Positions 49,690-61,900 of a stretch of 64,000 nt of DNA are shown piece after piece. The position numbers and the translations under genes were made by a program. Numbering within the stretch: the stretch's first letter is position 1; every line of letters starts with the position of its first letter. This stretch comes from Mesocentrotus franciscanus (taxonomy: Eukaryota > Echinodermata > Echinoidea > Camarodonta > Strongylocentrotidae). The notes beneath the pieces are model-generated. The model was not told the origin of the DNA. It was given only the letters and a program-made list of their open reading frames with translations, and did not search any database. The DNA is taken from positions 7,671,973 through 7,735,972 of the forward strand of contig CP137679.1 of assembly GCA_037976565.1 (NCBI GenBank), written 5' to 3'.

Positions 49690-51110
49690 TTTTGTGCTAA
49701 AGTATAATGTCCGATGTATAACATTTCCGTCAATAACATGTATAAACTTTTCATTTCATTTTGATGCGACAGAGATGTACATTCAAAAGTTTTACTTTTT
49801 ATAAGTATTGTACAGTAATATTCTTCTCATTTCGACATTATCAGCCGCTCGTTCTCTATTTCGTTCCTATACTAAATATCAGGTATATGTGAGAGGGGGG
49901 AGGGGGTGGGAGAGATAGAAAGTTGGACGTAGTCTGTATACTGTATTTATTTTTATGATATTTGTCTCTCCGATCACCCCCACCCCAGCTCTGATTCTTT
50001 TGGTTTGGTTACTTTCTTTTTTGGTTGTTTATATCTTTTCGCTAAAGTATGATGTCCGACGTATATAAGTAGCGTCAATATAGCATAATAAACATTTTTT
50101 CATATCATTTTGATGCAACACAGATTTACATTCAAAAGTTTTACTTTTTATAATAATTGTACAGTAATATTCTTCTCATTTTGAAATCATCAGGAGCTCG
50201 TTCTGTGTTTTCCTTCTCCATATCGAGGTAATGGTATAATAGTTTATCTCAAGATCGAAAGGAATACTTTCGGACTAAAAGCAATGATAGCGGAACGGAT
50301 AACAGTACCAGAGATGAAGATGGCAAATGGAGCTGAAAAAGCGAGCGAGAGAGAGAGAAAGAAAGAGAGAAATACAGAGACAGAAAAAGAGAGAGAAAAA
50401 GAAAGAAAAAAAAAGAAAGCGATAAAGAGTGAGAGACAAAGAAAGAGACAAACAGAGAGAGAAACAATCATTTCTCATGTCATCTTTTCGTCTGACATTT
50501 TACTAAATCACATTTGTATTATTCTTTTATCTTTCCATGATTGTTATATATTTGAATGAATATTTCAGATAGAGTCAAATTTGGTTCTACGTTATAATAA
50601 TGATCAGCTAATTTTATTTAGGAGTAAGTCGAAACGCGATCTCATCAAAAATCGCGGAACAGAAAACACTATGAGAGATGAAGATAGAAAATGACATTTA
50701 GAAAACGAGAGGGAGAGAGACAGAGAGAGAATTGTACGTATTGTTATTTATTATTATGCTATTTATCTCTCCGATCAACCCCACCCCACACGCTCTGGAT
50801 TTCTCTTTAGTTTCCATTTTTCATCATGATTTACATTCAAAAGTTTTACTTTTTATAATTATTGTACAGTTATATTCTTCTTATTTCGATATCATAAGGC
50901 ACTCGTTCCGTGTTTTTCTTCTCCATATCGAGGTTATGGTATAATAATTTATCTCAAGATCGAAAGGAATACTTTCGGAATAAAAGCAAATAGCGGAACG
51001 GAAAACAGTACCAGAGATGAAGATGGAAAATGGCGCTGAGAAAGCGAGAGAGAGAGAAAGAGAGAGAGAGAGAAACACAGAGAGAGGAAAAGAGAGAGAA
51101 ACAATAATTT
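49690..51110 (+). repeat. Three diverged copies of a TTACATTCAAAAGTTTTACT unit with GA runs
   Basis: Copies start near 49778, 50125 and 50828. The second and third share a further 200 bp (CCATATCGAGGTnATGGTATA; CAGTACCAGAGATGAAGATG) and then run into GA repeats (50340-50465, 51040-51105). Confidence 0.8.
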
Positions 51111-52694
51111 CTCATAATCATCTGTTGGGACATTTTTCATCATCACATCTTTTTGCTCATATTCCTTTATCTTGCATAATTGTTATATCTTTGAATTATT
51201 ATTTTAAATAGGGTAAAATCTGGTTCTACGTCATTTGTTTAATAACAATTTTTTTATTTAGGAGTACTTCGGAACGTGATCCCATAAACCTTCTTTGAAA
51301 ACAGTAAACGACAACTGCAAAACAGCAAGACCCCGGCCCCCTCCAAAAAAAGGGTTATTTGAACCCTATATAAATGTACAGTATACAAGGATCATCAATG
51401 CTGTATGTCAGTTCATTGTTTCCGCTCTTCTATTGTTGGAGTCTATAACCATGACAACGACCATTACCCTCGGCCACGTCTATTGTTCCTCTTACGTAAC
51501 TTAGCTGTATAGCTGGCCAGGCTTGAACGCACACACATTGTTCGTCCCGCTGAACGCACGCACGGCAGCGAACTGGTCGAGTCTTTGATTTTTATTCTCG
51601 TTTGTGAGGCGGCTATCAGGCTGAATAATGTCGGAAGGAACGGGTTAACACAATGCGAATTATCGTACTATACATACAAGCAGACCAATACTGAGCATGA
51701 GAAACTTTCAATCGACGTTCCACAGTTTGTTTGACCGTACTCACAGCTAGTATTTTCACAAATTTCCCATAAATTAGACATCCCCATATTGTCCAGAGTC
51801 AGCTTGAATTTTTTTTAACCAAGGTGCCTGATAGATATTCTGCTCAAAGAGTAATTTTAAGATAATATACACCTTACCAGAAAATTTATCTTGTCCACTA
51901 TGTACAAACCTACACCAGAAGTTTATCATTCTGCTTTCGATATATTTCTCAAGTTTAAGCCTCCCAATTCACCAAGTATATACCATACAATTTGCAGTTG
52001 TTTCGCTCACAGAAAGGGCTCGCTTACAAAATTTCATGTGGAAAATTTCAAGATCATGTACCACTTCAAATCCCCATATCTTACTTCCATAGAGCAGAAT
52101 AGGCAACACAAGTTGATCAAATAATTCCAAGAGGATATCAATAGGTAAGTGTAGTTGGTAAGTTTGAGATAATAGACTATACATTGCTCGTCTAGCTTGA
52201 TTGAGTTGCTTAATTTGTGCTTTACGAAATTTGTTGTTGTAGTTAAAAGTAATTCCAAGATAGACGTATTCATCAACAACTTCTACAATATCATCATCAC
52301 ATTTAAATACAGGAATTTTTCGAACTTTACCACGATAAAATACAACAACTTTGGTTTTAGCTGTGTTGACTTGAAGAAACCATTTCTTACAGTAATCAGA
52401 TACCGCATCAAGAGCAAGTTGAAGATCACTTTCAGTATGTGCAAGAACTATTGTATCGTCTGCATACAGTAATGTAAAAGCCTGAGATATACATCTATAC
52501 CATTTTGATACGCAGCTGCATCAAGTTTGTCAGGAAGAATATTTATTCATCCAAACTTTTCGCAAATGAATTGTTTGAAGTCATTAAAAAAAGGGCAAAT
52601 AGCATCGGAGATAAATTTTCTCCTTGTCGCACACCAATGTTACAATCAAATAAAGAAGACTTTTCTGTACCAGAAACTACAGGCGATTATCGAT

Positions 52695-52820
52695 TTCGAT
52701 TTTTCGTCGTGTTCGCTGGTAGTTTATGCAACTACCGGCAAAAACACCGGAATGTGAGAAAAATCGACGATTTTTGTTTTGTTTTGTTTTGTTTTTTTTG
52801 TTGCAGTGTAAATGCAGCTC
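52695..52820 (+). repeat. Copy of the window-start arm repeat, abutting the transporter stop codon
   Basis: ACACCGGAATGTGAGAAA and GCAGTGTAAATGCAGCT match bases 110-165 and, in reverse, 3098-3190. It ends exactly where the transporter TAA begins. Confidence 0.75.
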
Positions 52821-52957
52821 TTAAGTCTCTACGTCCGAGGACATTTCAGGTTTCTTCAGTATTTTAGGAATCAACATAAAAATGAATGTCAGAACATCGA
52901 CCAAGGCGAGGAGTTTGAATGTTGCGTCATATGATGAAAACTTGTCAGCCACGAACC
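52821..52957 (-). CDS. Monocarboxylate transporter exon 4 (TM11-TM12, stop)
   Basis: Acceptor AAATACAG. It encodes GFVADKFSSYDATFKLLALV, then LTFIFMLIPKILKKPE and a short polar tail before TAA. This is the expected GGxxxD...Y continuation of exon 3 and a final helix. A copy of a dispersed repeat (52710-52820) begins directly after the stop codon. Confidence 0.9.
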
Positions 52958-55900
52958 CTGTATTTATGAAAGACAATTGACAATTGAAAATAGAGCAGTG
53001 TAGGAAGAGGGGAGAAAAGGAAGGAAGGGATAGGGAAAGGGAGAAAAACAGTCAAAGAGAGAGAGAGAGAGAGAGAGAGAAATGGGGGGGGGGGGTGGAA
53101 AAAGAGAGAGAGGTTTACTGTGCATTTTCGTAAAAAAACACTAATTATTATGAAAATCTTCTCATACAGGTCATACAAATCCCGTCAACTCCGTGATAAA
53201 AAGTCCACGTGATCATTACTCCAAACCAAATAAATTTCGGTTTAATGCTTCCGAGGTTTACCCCAACACAATTTTTCCTAATGTCTGGTATTCAACTCCT
53301 ATACTAATCTGAAATATTTATTCTATGACTTACTATTGTTTAAAACAAAAGTGTTGTCTTCTTCAGGTGGAAGTAAAATTTGAACTTACGAAACTCGAGA
53401 TATTGACACATTATTTACGCCGATAACATGGATCGTCGGGTTGCAAACACCCATAGTATAGGAACGCATGGACATAAAATTACGACGAGGAAAACGTATC
53501 ACCCAAAGAATGTCGGCCTCAAGATCTCTTCTTCGAAATCATATTGTATGTTACTGTAATAAATCCTTATTGTGTTGATTTTCTTCTAGTTGTTTCTATC
53601 CTTTCGTGAACAACAGACTATATAAAAAATAGCTTTTATAAAATTATATTCATTCACTGGTTACACACATCCTGTACCCAACCACACACGATACCGAAGC
53701 GTGTTTTAGGGGTAAAAGCTAAAGACATGTGGACGAAAATCACATGAAATTTTTGACTCAGATGATCTTTATGATATTCGAGTGATGAAATCTCGAATTC
53801 AAGAGGGAGAATATTTTTTTTTTTTTTTATTGAATAACTAAAATTTAATTTTCTCCATTTTTATGATCGAATTGGCGTTTCCCTCCTGTGAGAGGATATC
53901 GTATAAGTCTGTTACCCATGATTACCCAATAACATGGATCGTCGGATTGCAAACACCCATAGTACTATAGGAACGCATAGACCATATGATTACGACGAGG
54001 AAATCGTATCCCCAAATGTCGGCCTCAATTCTTCTCTTGTTCGAAATCATATTGTATGTAATAAATCCTTATTGTGTTGATTTTCTTCTAGCTGGTTCTA
54101 TCCTTTCGTGAACAACAGACTATATAAAAAATAGCTTTTATAAAATTATATTCATTCACTGGTTACACACATCCTGTACCCAACCACACACGATACCGAA
54201 GCGTGTTTTAGGGTAAAGCTAAAGACATGTGGACGAAAATCACATGAAATTTTTGACTCAGATGATCTTTATGATATTCGAGTGATGAAATCTCGAATTC
54301 AAGAGGAGAATATGTTTTTTTTTATTGAATAACTAAAATTTAATTTTCTCCATTTTTATGATCGAATTGGCGTTTCCCTCCTGTGAGAGGATATCGTATA
54401 AGTCTGTTACCCATGATTACCCAATAACATGGATCGTCGGATTGCAAACACCCATAGTACTATAGGAACGCATAGACCATATGATTACGACGAGGAAATC
54501 GTATCCCCCCCAAAATGTCGGCCTCAATTCTTCTCTTGTTCGAAATCATATTGTATGTAATAAATCCTTATTGTGTTGATTTTCTTCTAGCTGGTTCTAT
54601 CCTTTCGTTAACAACAGACTATATAAAAAATACCTTTTATAAAATTATATTCATTCACTGGTCACACACATCCTGTACCCTACCACACACGATACCGAAG
54701 CGTGTTTTGGGGTAAAAGCTAAAAACATATGGACGAAAATCACAATGAAATTTTGACTCAGATGATCTTCATGATATTGGAGTGATGAAACTCGAATTTA
54801 AGAGGAGAACATGTTTTTTGTTTTTTTAAATATTGAATAACTAAAATTTAATTTGCTCCATGTTTATGATGGAACTGGCGTTTCCATCCTGTGAGAGGAT
54901 ATCGTAAAAGTGTGTTACCCATAATTTATCATGGAAAATATGTCTTCTTTAATACATTGAATAGAAGAATTCGAAAAATGTCCTTGAAAACAAGTGGGCA
55001 AGTTCTTTCATAATTAAGAAGTTGTATAAAATTACAATCATGACTGATATGCCATTAGAAGATAGGTCATAAGTCGTTATCCCTACTTTCAGGAACTTAT
55101 CTGTAGACTGTGTGTGCGCTATCGCCCATACCGCCAAATGGCCGGATGTTACTTTCATTCTCCCATTTCAAATGCACTCTGGGATAGCTTGATGACTAAC
55201 TCGCTTCCGGTCTATTTTTGTGGCTATACAGGTATATATATTGGGCCGTCCGGATCAGCTTTACTTTTTACACAGACTCTGGAAAACTGTCTATGAAGGG
55301 GAAAATTGTGATTTCATACCTGATAAATATCCACCGAGAAAAAACCCGGAAGCTTCCACGACATTGTTCACACTTAAGGCCATGGGAACATTTTCGGAAG
55401 AGACTCGGTTCCTAAAAATTAGAAGCCCCAGCACAGCTCTCCCGGCAATGGCAGCCATTGAACAAAATGACGTCACCAGCATGACGTAGTAATGAGGAAG
55501 TAATGCATCACATGTCAACGAAATGATGTTTACGATCGTTAAAACGAGGTAAATGTTGATTGGGGCAACCAGTCTGTGGGTTAGGGAAGCGATGATGAGT
55601 CGTATAGAGAGGTTTCCAACAGCAGCAACGGAGGTTATGATGATTGTATTATGTTGAGAGATTCCTCGTTGGAGGGCATGTGGAACAAGAAAGTCGTGCC
55701 ATCCATTGTATACGAAAAAGAGCGTGTCAATGGATAGGAAAATGAATAGAGAAAAGGGGTCGTCATAGAACCCCATACTTCGAAACCACGATGAAATCTT
55801 GCCGGGAATACCGTTTATGTATGCCAGGCGATTCCTGTGGGGTATATCATTGTTTGGGGATGGATGATCCGCATCAATTCTCACCCTATCATGGCCAGCT

Positions 55901-58900
55901 GAAGGGGTCAAGAGCGGAGTCATGTCAGTGTCTCTGACGGTGTCATCACGGTTATTGTCTCTTTCTGCATCCGAACAGTACCTGTCACTTTCTGCAATCG
56001 AGATCGTATCGAATTCCACTTGATTACGTCTCTGCAACCCCTCATTATCTCTTGGCGTGAAGTCCTCTGGTGTTATCTGAATGGCTAAGGCACAGGGAAT
56101 TATGTTTAACATGAGACCTCCGAGGATCAGAAGAACCCCTCGCCAATCATACGCCCACAGCAATTCCTCTGCCAAGAAAGGGAATAGAACTATTCCAGCA
56201 GCGTATCCGCAAGTCGAAAGGCTGAACAAGAGGTTGAAGTTCTCACCGGCAAGCCTGTCGAGGGCAGTCAGGCAGGCCATACGCAAAGCACAGTATCCAG
56301 TTCCTGTGATGATGAGTTTTGATAATTAATGAAAGTCCCAAAACCCAAAACAAAACCAAAACAAAACAAACAAAACAAAAACAAACGACGAAAAAAGCAA
56401 GAACCAAACAACAACAAAATAATAGAAAACATACGAGCGTAAAAGTCTAGGTATACAATAGGGTATTTAAATTATCCTTTGACTTGATTCCTCGAAAGTC
56501 TCTGCGATCGTGCTATAAAATGCAAGGAAGTTTTTATATTCATATATTTATTTTGTCTATGTTGTTTATATAGGGTATAGTCACTTCAGTTCATAAAAAC
56601 TGCTTTGCATAAGAGACTTTTTCGTGAAGATGTCAAAATAAAAAATAAGTAGTAGTCTTTTTCTAAAGGATATATTGATATGACGCAAAGAAAGACATTG
56701 TCACATTGTGTCGTCTTTCTATGTGTTATATCAACGTTAAGCCTTTTGACAAGATCTCGTGTCTCAGGTTTGGCAGCGCTGCTTATACAAGGTTTAATAT
56801 CCCACGTAGCAAATTTAGACAATATTAGTTTGTGATAAGTGAGGTTAATTGCGCAATAATAATGCATCGTAGAATATATATATATACATGTAGTTGAATA
56901 AAGTGACGCGCAGTAAAAATGAAACAACATCAACAACAGCAATGGTAACGCGTAATTGCCCGAGTGTATGCGCGAGCTAGTAACGCCGCCCGCTATCGCG
57001 TTCTCCCGGCTCCCGGCCCCGCGATTACTCTTGTAGCGGCAGCTTCAGTTTAATCTCTAGTCACGAGACCTTGTCAAAAGCCTATGTTAACATAAGTTCA
57101 GACATATTTTTATAACCAAAACGTCTTACCAGATATTGCTAAGGCGATGAATAAATGCAAATTGCATGTGGCTCTAGACGCAATGATGATGGGACCACTC
57201 CCCATAGTGGCACCAAAAATTAAGAGAAGACGAGGATGGGAGGTTCGGGTGATGACAGAAATCACGAAGGGAGCTGAAAAAGACAAAACATTGCAGAAGA
57301 GAATTTTACAAACTGCGTAAATTTAAAAAAAAAAGCAAGATACCATGGGAATTCCGGGGAGTAAGGATTCCTTACTGAAAACAACAACAACAAGAACCGA
57401 TATGCATGAGACAAAACGGAACTTAAACTAATTTCATAAAAACCTACATATTTCATTTTGTCACATATAACGGGAAAATTTGGGAGCAAGGGCTCTTAGC
57501 TGCGCAGGATTTTGCAAAGCCAAAGAAAGTGACCGGGTATCAGAAGTTTAGAAAAACAGTAATTAATACGATCGCGAAGACCTGTCAGTCCCTTTCACAC
57601 CGAGCCAAACGTAGAGCTGCGTAGTGTTGCGTACCGATTACGCCGAGCGTACGCTGACCTACGCTGGCCTACGTAACTAAGCGCGGAGGGACGAAAAGGG
57701 GTACGCGAGATGAACGCACAAAATTAAACGTGTTTAATTTTTTTCGCGTACTTTCGGCGTAGACACTAGACGCAGAAAGTTACGCAAGTATACGCAACAC
57801 TACGCAACACTACGCTACTGTACGCCATGCCTACGCAATAGTACGCCAGTCAGACGAAGAAGTAAAAGCGTATAAATGCGTCCTAGATCCTACTTGCGCA
57901 CATAGTAAGCAACCGTACGCAACCGTAAACAAGCCTACGTATGTTAAGGTCTTAAAGTGTAACATGGTCTTAAAGTGTAACACGGTGCCTAAGCTCCTGA
58001 AAATTTAGTCGCTGCGTGCCTTGGCATTACATCTAGTATGCTGCTCGCTCGAGCTATACTAGCTGGCTGCAGCATTTTTTCGCCGAAGTTATATAACTAA
58101 TCGATATATTCAGAGGGGGGGGGGGCAACAACAAAAAGGGACATTATCTGGAAAAGGGCACATACAAAGGGAAATCTCAAAGCGAAACATACAATTTTTA
58201 GAAATTTGTATATACCCCTACATTGTGATCACATTCATTAGGGATGATTTCAATATTTGTTTCTCTCTTTACATGCATGATAATGATAATGGAAAATAGG
58301 CATTTGTCGAAGGAAAAGGGGAACCTATAAGATTTTGACAGGGTATTTATCAAAGGCGAAAATGGGCATTTATGAAAGGGGAGAGGGGCTGTTATAAAAA
58401 AGGAAAAGGGGCACTCATTAGAAGGAAAAGGGTACTTACAAGAAAGGAAAACGAGGCATGTGTAAAAGGGGCTCTTATTAAAAAAGGCAAAGGGCACATC
58501 AAGAGATAAAAGGTCACTTATTAAAGAAAAAGTGAACGCGTGTCAAAGTAAAAAATAAAAAGGGCAATTATCAGATATAACATGTGGCACTTATGAACTT
58601 GGAAAAGTGGCACTTGTTAAACGGAGAAGGTGAATTTGTCAAGGAAAAAGGGGCATCTGTCAGATTTGAATAGGGTGTAATTATCAGAGGTGGTAGGGGC
58701 ACCTAATAGAAAGAAAAAGTGGCACTTAACTGAAAAAAAGAGGACCTTTTCTGATGTAAAAGGGGCACTTTGGGTACTTCATACCAGCCCCGGAGCGCCG
58801 CCTCCCAATATATTAATGAACAAATGCATGAATGAAGGAATGAATGACTAAAAAGTGAAAGAAAGTAATAAAGAGTGGATGATTGATTAATCCATTTATT

Positions 58901-61900
58901 TGTCACAATATTTCATATTTCAGGTTCTCTTTTTCATCACAAACCTTTTCCGTTCTCCCATCTTCTACAGTTTGTTTTTCACTCTTTGTCTTATCTGTGG
59001 GTGCTGGGGTTTCTGCAGCAACCCTACATGGATTTTCTATTTTCATTGGGTGCATATAACCCATGGAATTGTTTGTAAACCTTCAAATAATCAGTTATCA
59101 TTGAGCAACCCCTCCTTATTTTGTTTTTGTCAGCTCGTGACAGAACCCATAAGTAGGCCTACGTTTTTTTGTCAAGAGGCGAGGACCATTTTCTCTTTTA
59201 TTGTTTTCTTTACTCGCGGGCCCCTCTGTCTCAGTAAGAAATATGTTTTTCCTTGCTTGTCATCACCCAGCACCCTCACTAAAATCATTCCTCAGGCCTG
59301 CATATCATTCCTACTTATAATATAAATATTTATATATATATTTATATACATTTATTTAGTCGCAAGGCAATTCTCTTCCCTCCCCTTCATCTTCTTATCA
59401 ATTTCATACCCGCCTATAGCAAACGATTATAGTTATCATTACACCACCACTGGCGTACTGATGGGGAGGGGGCAGTTGCCCCAAATAAATTTCAAACGTT
59501 GTTTATTTCTAATTCGATAAATCATTAAACGATAAACGATAAGTGATTAACAAATGTTGCTGAAATAACATGTTTTTCCGGGACTTTTTTTGTAAATTAT
59601 ACTTTATGCGTTTGTTGGAAGATGACAAATCATTTCCCAAATTCACAGTCAGGCAACAAATATGCTTATTTAGAAGCCTAAATGTCAGGGCCCGCGGAAC
59701 GGCGAGGTTTGGGGCTCGAGCCCCCCTCCTTTTTTTGGAAAAAGTGTGTTAAAGAGAAGCAGAAAGAAAGGAAGAATAGTGACCTGCCAGAGTCACAATA
59801 AGGTATCAAAATATGCCCATCTGACCGTAATTAAATGCCTAAAACCCCACGCCAATTTACGCTCCACTCGCTCGCCACGCTCTACCTGATCGTAAATACT
59901 TTAGCCCCCCCCCCCCCACTTTGAAAAACGTTCCGCGGGGCCTGCATGTAACATGTAAGAGTGCTGGTGATGCGGATTTTTGTTCTGCCCCCTATTAAAC
60001 GTTTTTCCTCATTACGCCACTGTACACCACTCTACATATCTATGCACAGCATGGCACAGTGCGTTTGCATTTCGTTTCATTCGTCACTATTTTTCATATT
60101 TTACAAATGATTTATGGCTATTTTATGAGCTGCATCCCAAACATCTAATCCCGATGAAATACGCCATAGGATGAAATTATTTCTTCACATTACACATGTA
60201 CGAGTAAGGAAGAAAAATATAAGAAACCGAAAAGAACTTTTAAGATTAGAGAACAAAATAAGAAAAGAGAAGGAAAGAAACAAAGAAAATGATAGGCCTA
60301 TACAAAAACAAGAGGTAGACAAAAAAAAAAATTGAAGACATGGTATCAATATTATTTTGCTCCTTCCCCTTTTCCGCGCTTTCGTCTTCTTTTCATTTAA
60401 TTTTTCTTGCAATTTCTTTCTTTCTTTCAGAATATTTTCATATTCTTTTTTTCTTTCTTCCTTGGTTTCTTTTTTCCCATATTCTTTATTTCTTCCATTC
60501 ATTTATTCATTGTATTTATTTTATTTTATACTTTTTCTTTCTTCTTTCTTATCCCATTTTTCTTTCTTCCTTTCCTTTTCTTCAATTTCTTTCTTCGTTT
60601 TTTTCTTCTTTTCTTTGCTTGCTTATTTTCCGGCATATTTTCATCATCAAGAGAAAGTTACATGTGCTAGCTTTAAATAGAAACATTGATATCTCCCAAT
60701 TCCACTGGCAGCTAGAACACTCATTGGTATTAGACTAAAGTGCACGACTTGATGAAACCATGGACCTATACTAAGTACAGATCTCTCATTGAGGTATATA
60801 GCCCGTGGTAGGTGATGTTTTTGTCCTCAATAACTAGTGTATAGCGCAGTCTAATGCTTCGCGATATAATCTTCGGCCTTCTCCACTTGATTCTCTCTCT
60901 CTTTACAAAAATATTGCCCTGAATTGGCAATGTTTTGTGTATGGGATAAAAGATAGCGCATGAATCTACTCATGTAAGGCATGCTCTTTCCTATCGGTCT
61001 CTATTAAGCTTTAAATGTTGATTTTTTACAACTTTACTATCGCGGGAATTCGGCGAAACATAGCAGCTAGCTCTGGCCCGAGCGAACATCACACAGAAAG
61101 CTAAACGCAATGCAATGGGAACTCACTGTACGTCCACACGCAGCGACTATTTTTCAGGAGCTTATAGGCACCGTGTTACACTTTAAGACCATGTTACACT
61201 TTAAGACCTTAACATACGTACCCTTTACCAACGTACGCAACCCTACGCCTGCTATACGCAATCTTACGCGTAGGTACGCCAATTGCATACGCCGGCGGAC
61301 GTAGGTACGCGGTGCCTATGCTGGGGTGGTGGGGAGTTGGTAAAACTTTTTCCGAGGATGTAAGCAATGAGCAAGGATCGAACCCGTAACCTTTTGTATG
61401 AGAGTCAAGAGCCGTCATCAATATACCACAGTTCTCCCACAATATGTGAAATATACAGATATATATCCTCGATTGAATATTAAAGCCCAAGTCCACTCCG
61501 ATTTTCAAAAATTATAACATGTTGTAAATAAATCAAAGGTTAAAACTGCCAAATATCACGGGCGTACTTCAATCAGGTGATTTTTAAGAGCGATTTTTGT
61601 TTCGGGTATTTCGAGCAAAACATTTATATTGCTGTACGGATGTGACGTATGCTCCTCACAACGAAAGTGCCAGCGGTATACATTCTGACAATAGGCTATT
61701 TTCGTAATGTAACCAAATTTAATGCATACGTCTTTGTGAAGTGCCTCTATACAAACTATTTCATTCACCTGATAAGAATAATGAAACACTATTATTCTTA
61801 TCAGGTGAATGAAATAGTTTGTATCGAGGCACTTCACAAAGACGTATGCATTAAATTTGGTTTGTTGTGAGGACCCTACGGCACAACCGACTCGTCACAA

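Larger units (their letters stand above)
48590..51644. mobile_element. 3055-bp TTAA-flanked piggyBac-like non-autonomous element
   Basis: TTAA at 48586-48589 and 51645-51648. Ends CCCGTTCAGCTCGG and, in reverse, CCCGTTCCTTCCGAC: CCC next to TTAA, as in piggyBac. Removal rejoins the host RT at NYRIFK. Inside: two CCGAGATTTCTCGG palindromes (48610, 48648), a GGCGGATCCAGC repeat (48703-48935), direct repeats at 49276-49352 and 51421-51502, three copies of a TTACATTCAAAAGTTTTACT unit, and GA microsatellites. No transposase frame. Confidence 0.85.
47547..52687 (-). mobile_element. Non-LTR retrotransposon RT and C-terminal fragment, split by insertions
   Basis: Minus-strand pieces in order: CNIGVRQGENLSPMLFALF (52.64 kb), LLYADDTIVLAHTESDL (52.48 kb), ITFNYNNKFRKAQIKQL, LPIDILLELFDQLVLPILLY, FHMKFCKRALSV, then IGRLKLEKYIESRMINFW (51.95 kb), a 3055-bp insertion, NYRIFKHFLCLERYL, LSRFRCGKHYLPIVAGRYSN, a 187-bp insertion, and the knuckle CTLCNLQSLGDKFHYLFVC (48.2 kb) to a stop at 48024. 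The 3' UTR ends in six TTGTCA repeats (47547-47582). It is 5' truncated just upstream of RT motif GVRQG and carries frameshifts. A different family from the 34-kb element (C-x2-C-x9-H-x4-C end, TTGTCA tail). Confidence 0.88.
57585..61315. mobile_element. Large palindromic element with TACGC-word arms in transporter intron 1
   Basis: The left arm (57585-58095) begins CAGTCCCTTTCACACCGAGC and continues with degenerate TACGC words. The right arm (61038-61315) repeats it in reverse. The matched core includes two GTCTTAAAGTGTAACA units and CTCCTGAAAAnTAGTCGCTG. The right arm lacks the outer end, so it is truncated. The loop holds other repeats. Confidence 0.82.

Noticed and set aside
49270..51510. 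LTR retrotransposon suggested by the direct repeats at 49276-49352 and 51421-51502
   Set aside because: The repeats are short, lack TG...CA ends, primer-binding site or polypurine tract, and no gag/pol frame lies between; they are inside the TTAA-flanked element.
55114..55489. Plus-strand frames opposite the transporter
   Set aside because: They are antisense to exon 3 and its donor region, with no features of their own.
58115..58790. Periodic array resembling a CRISPR
   Set aside because: The repeated word is degenerate, spacing is irregular and spacers are not unique; the DNA is eukaryotic.
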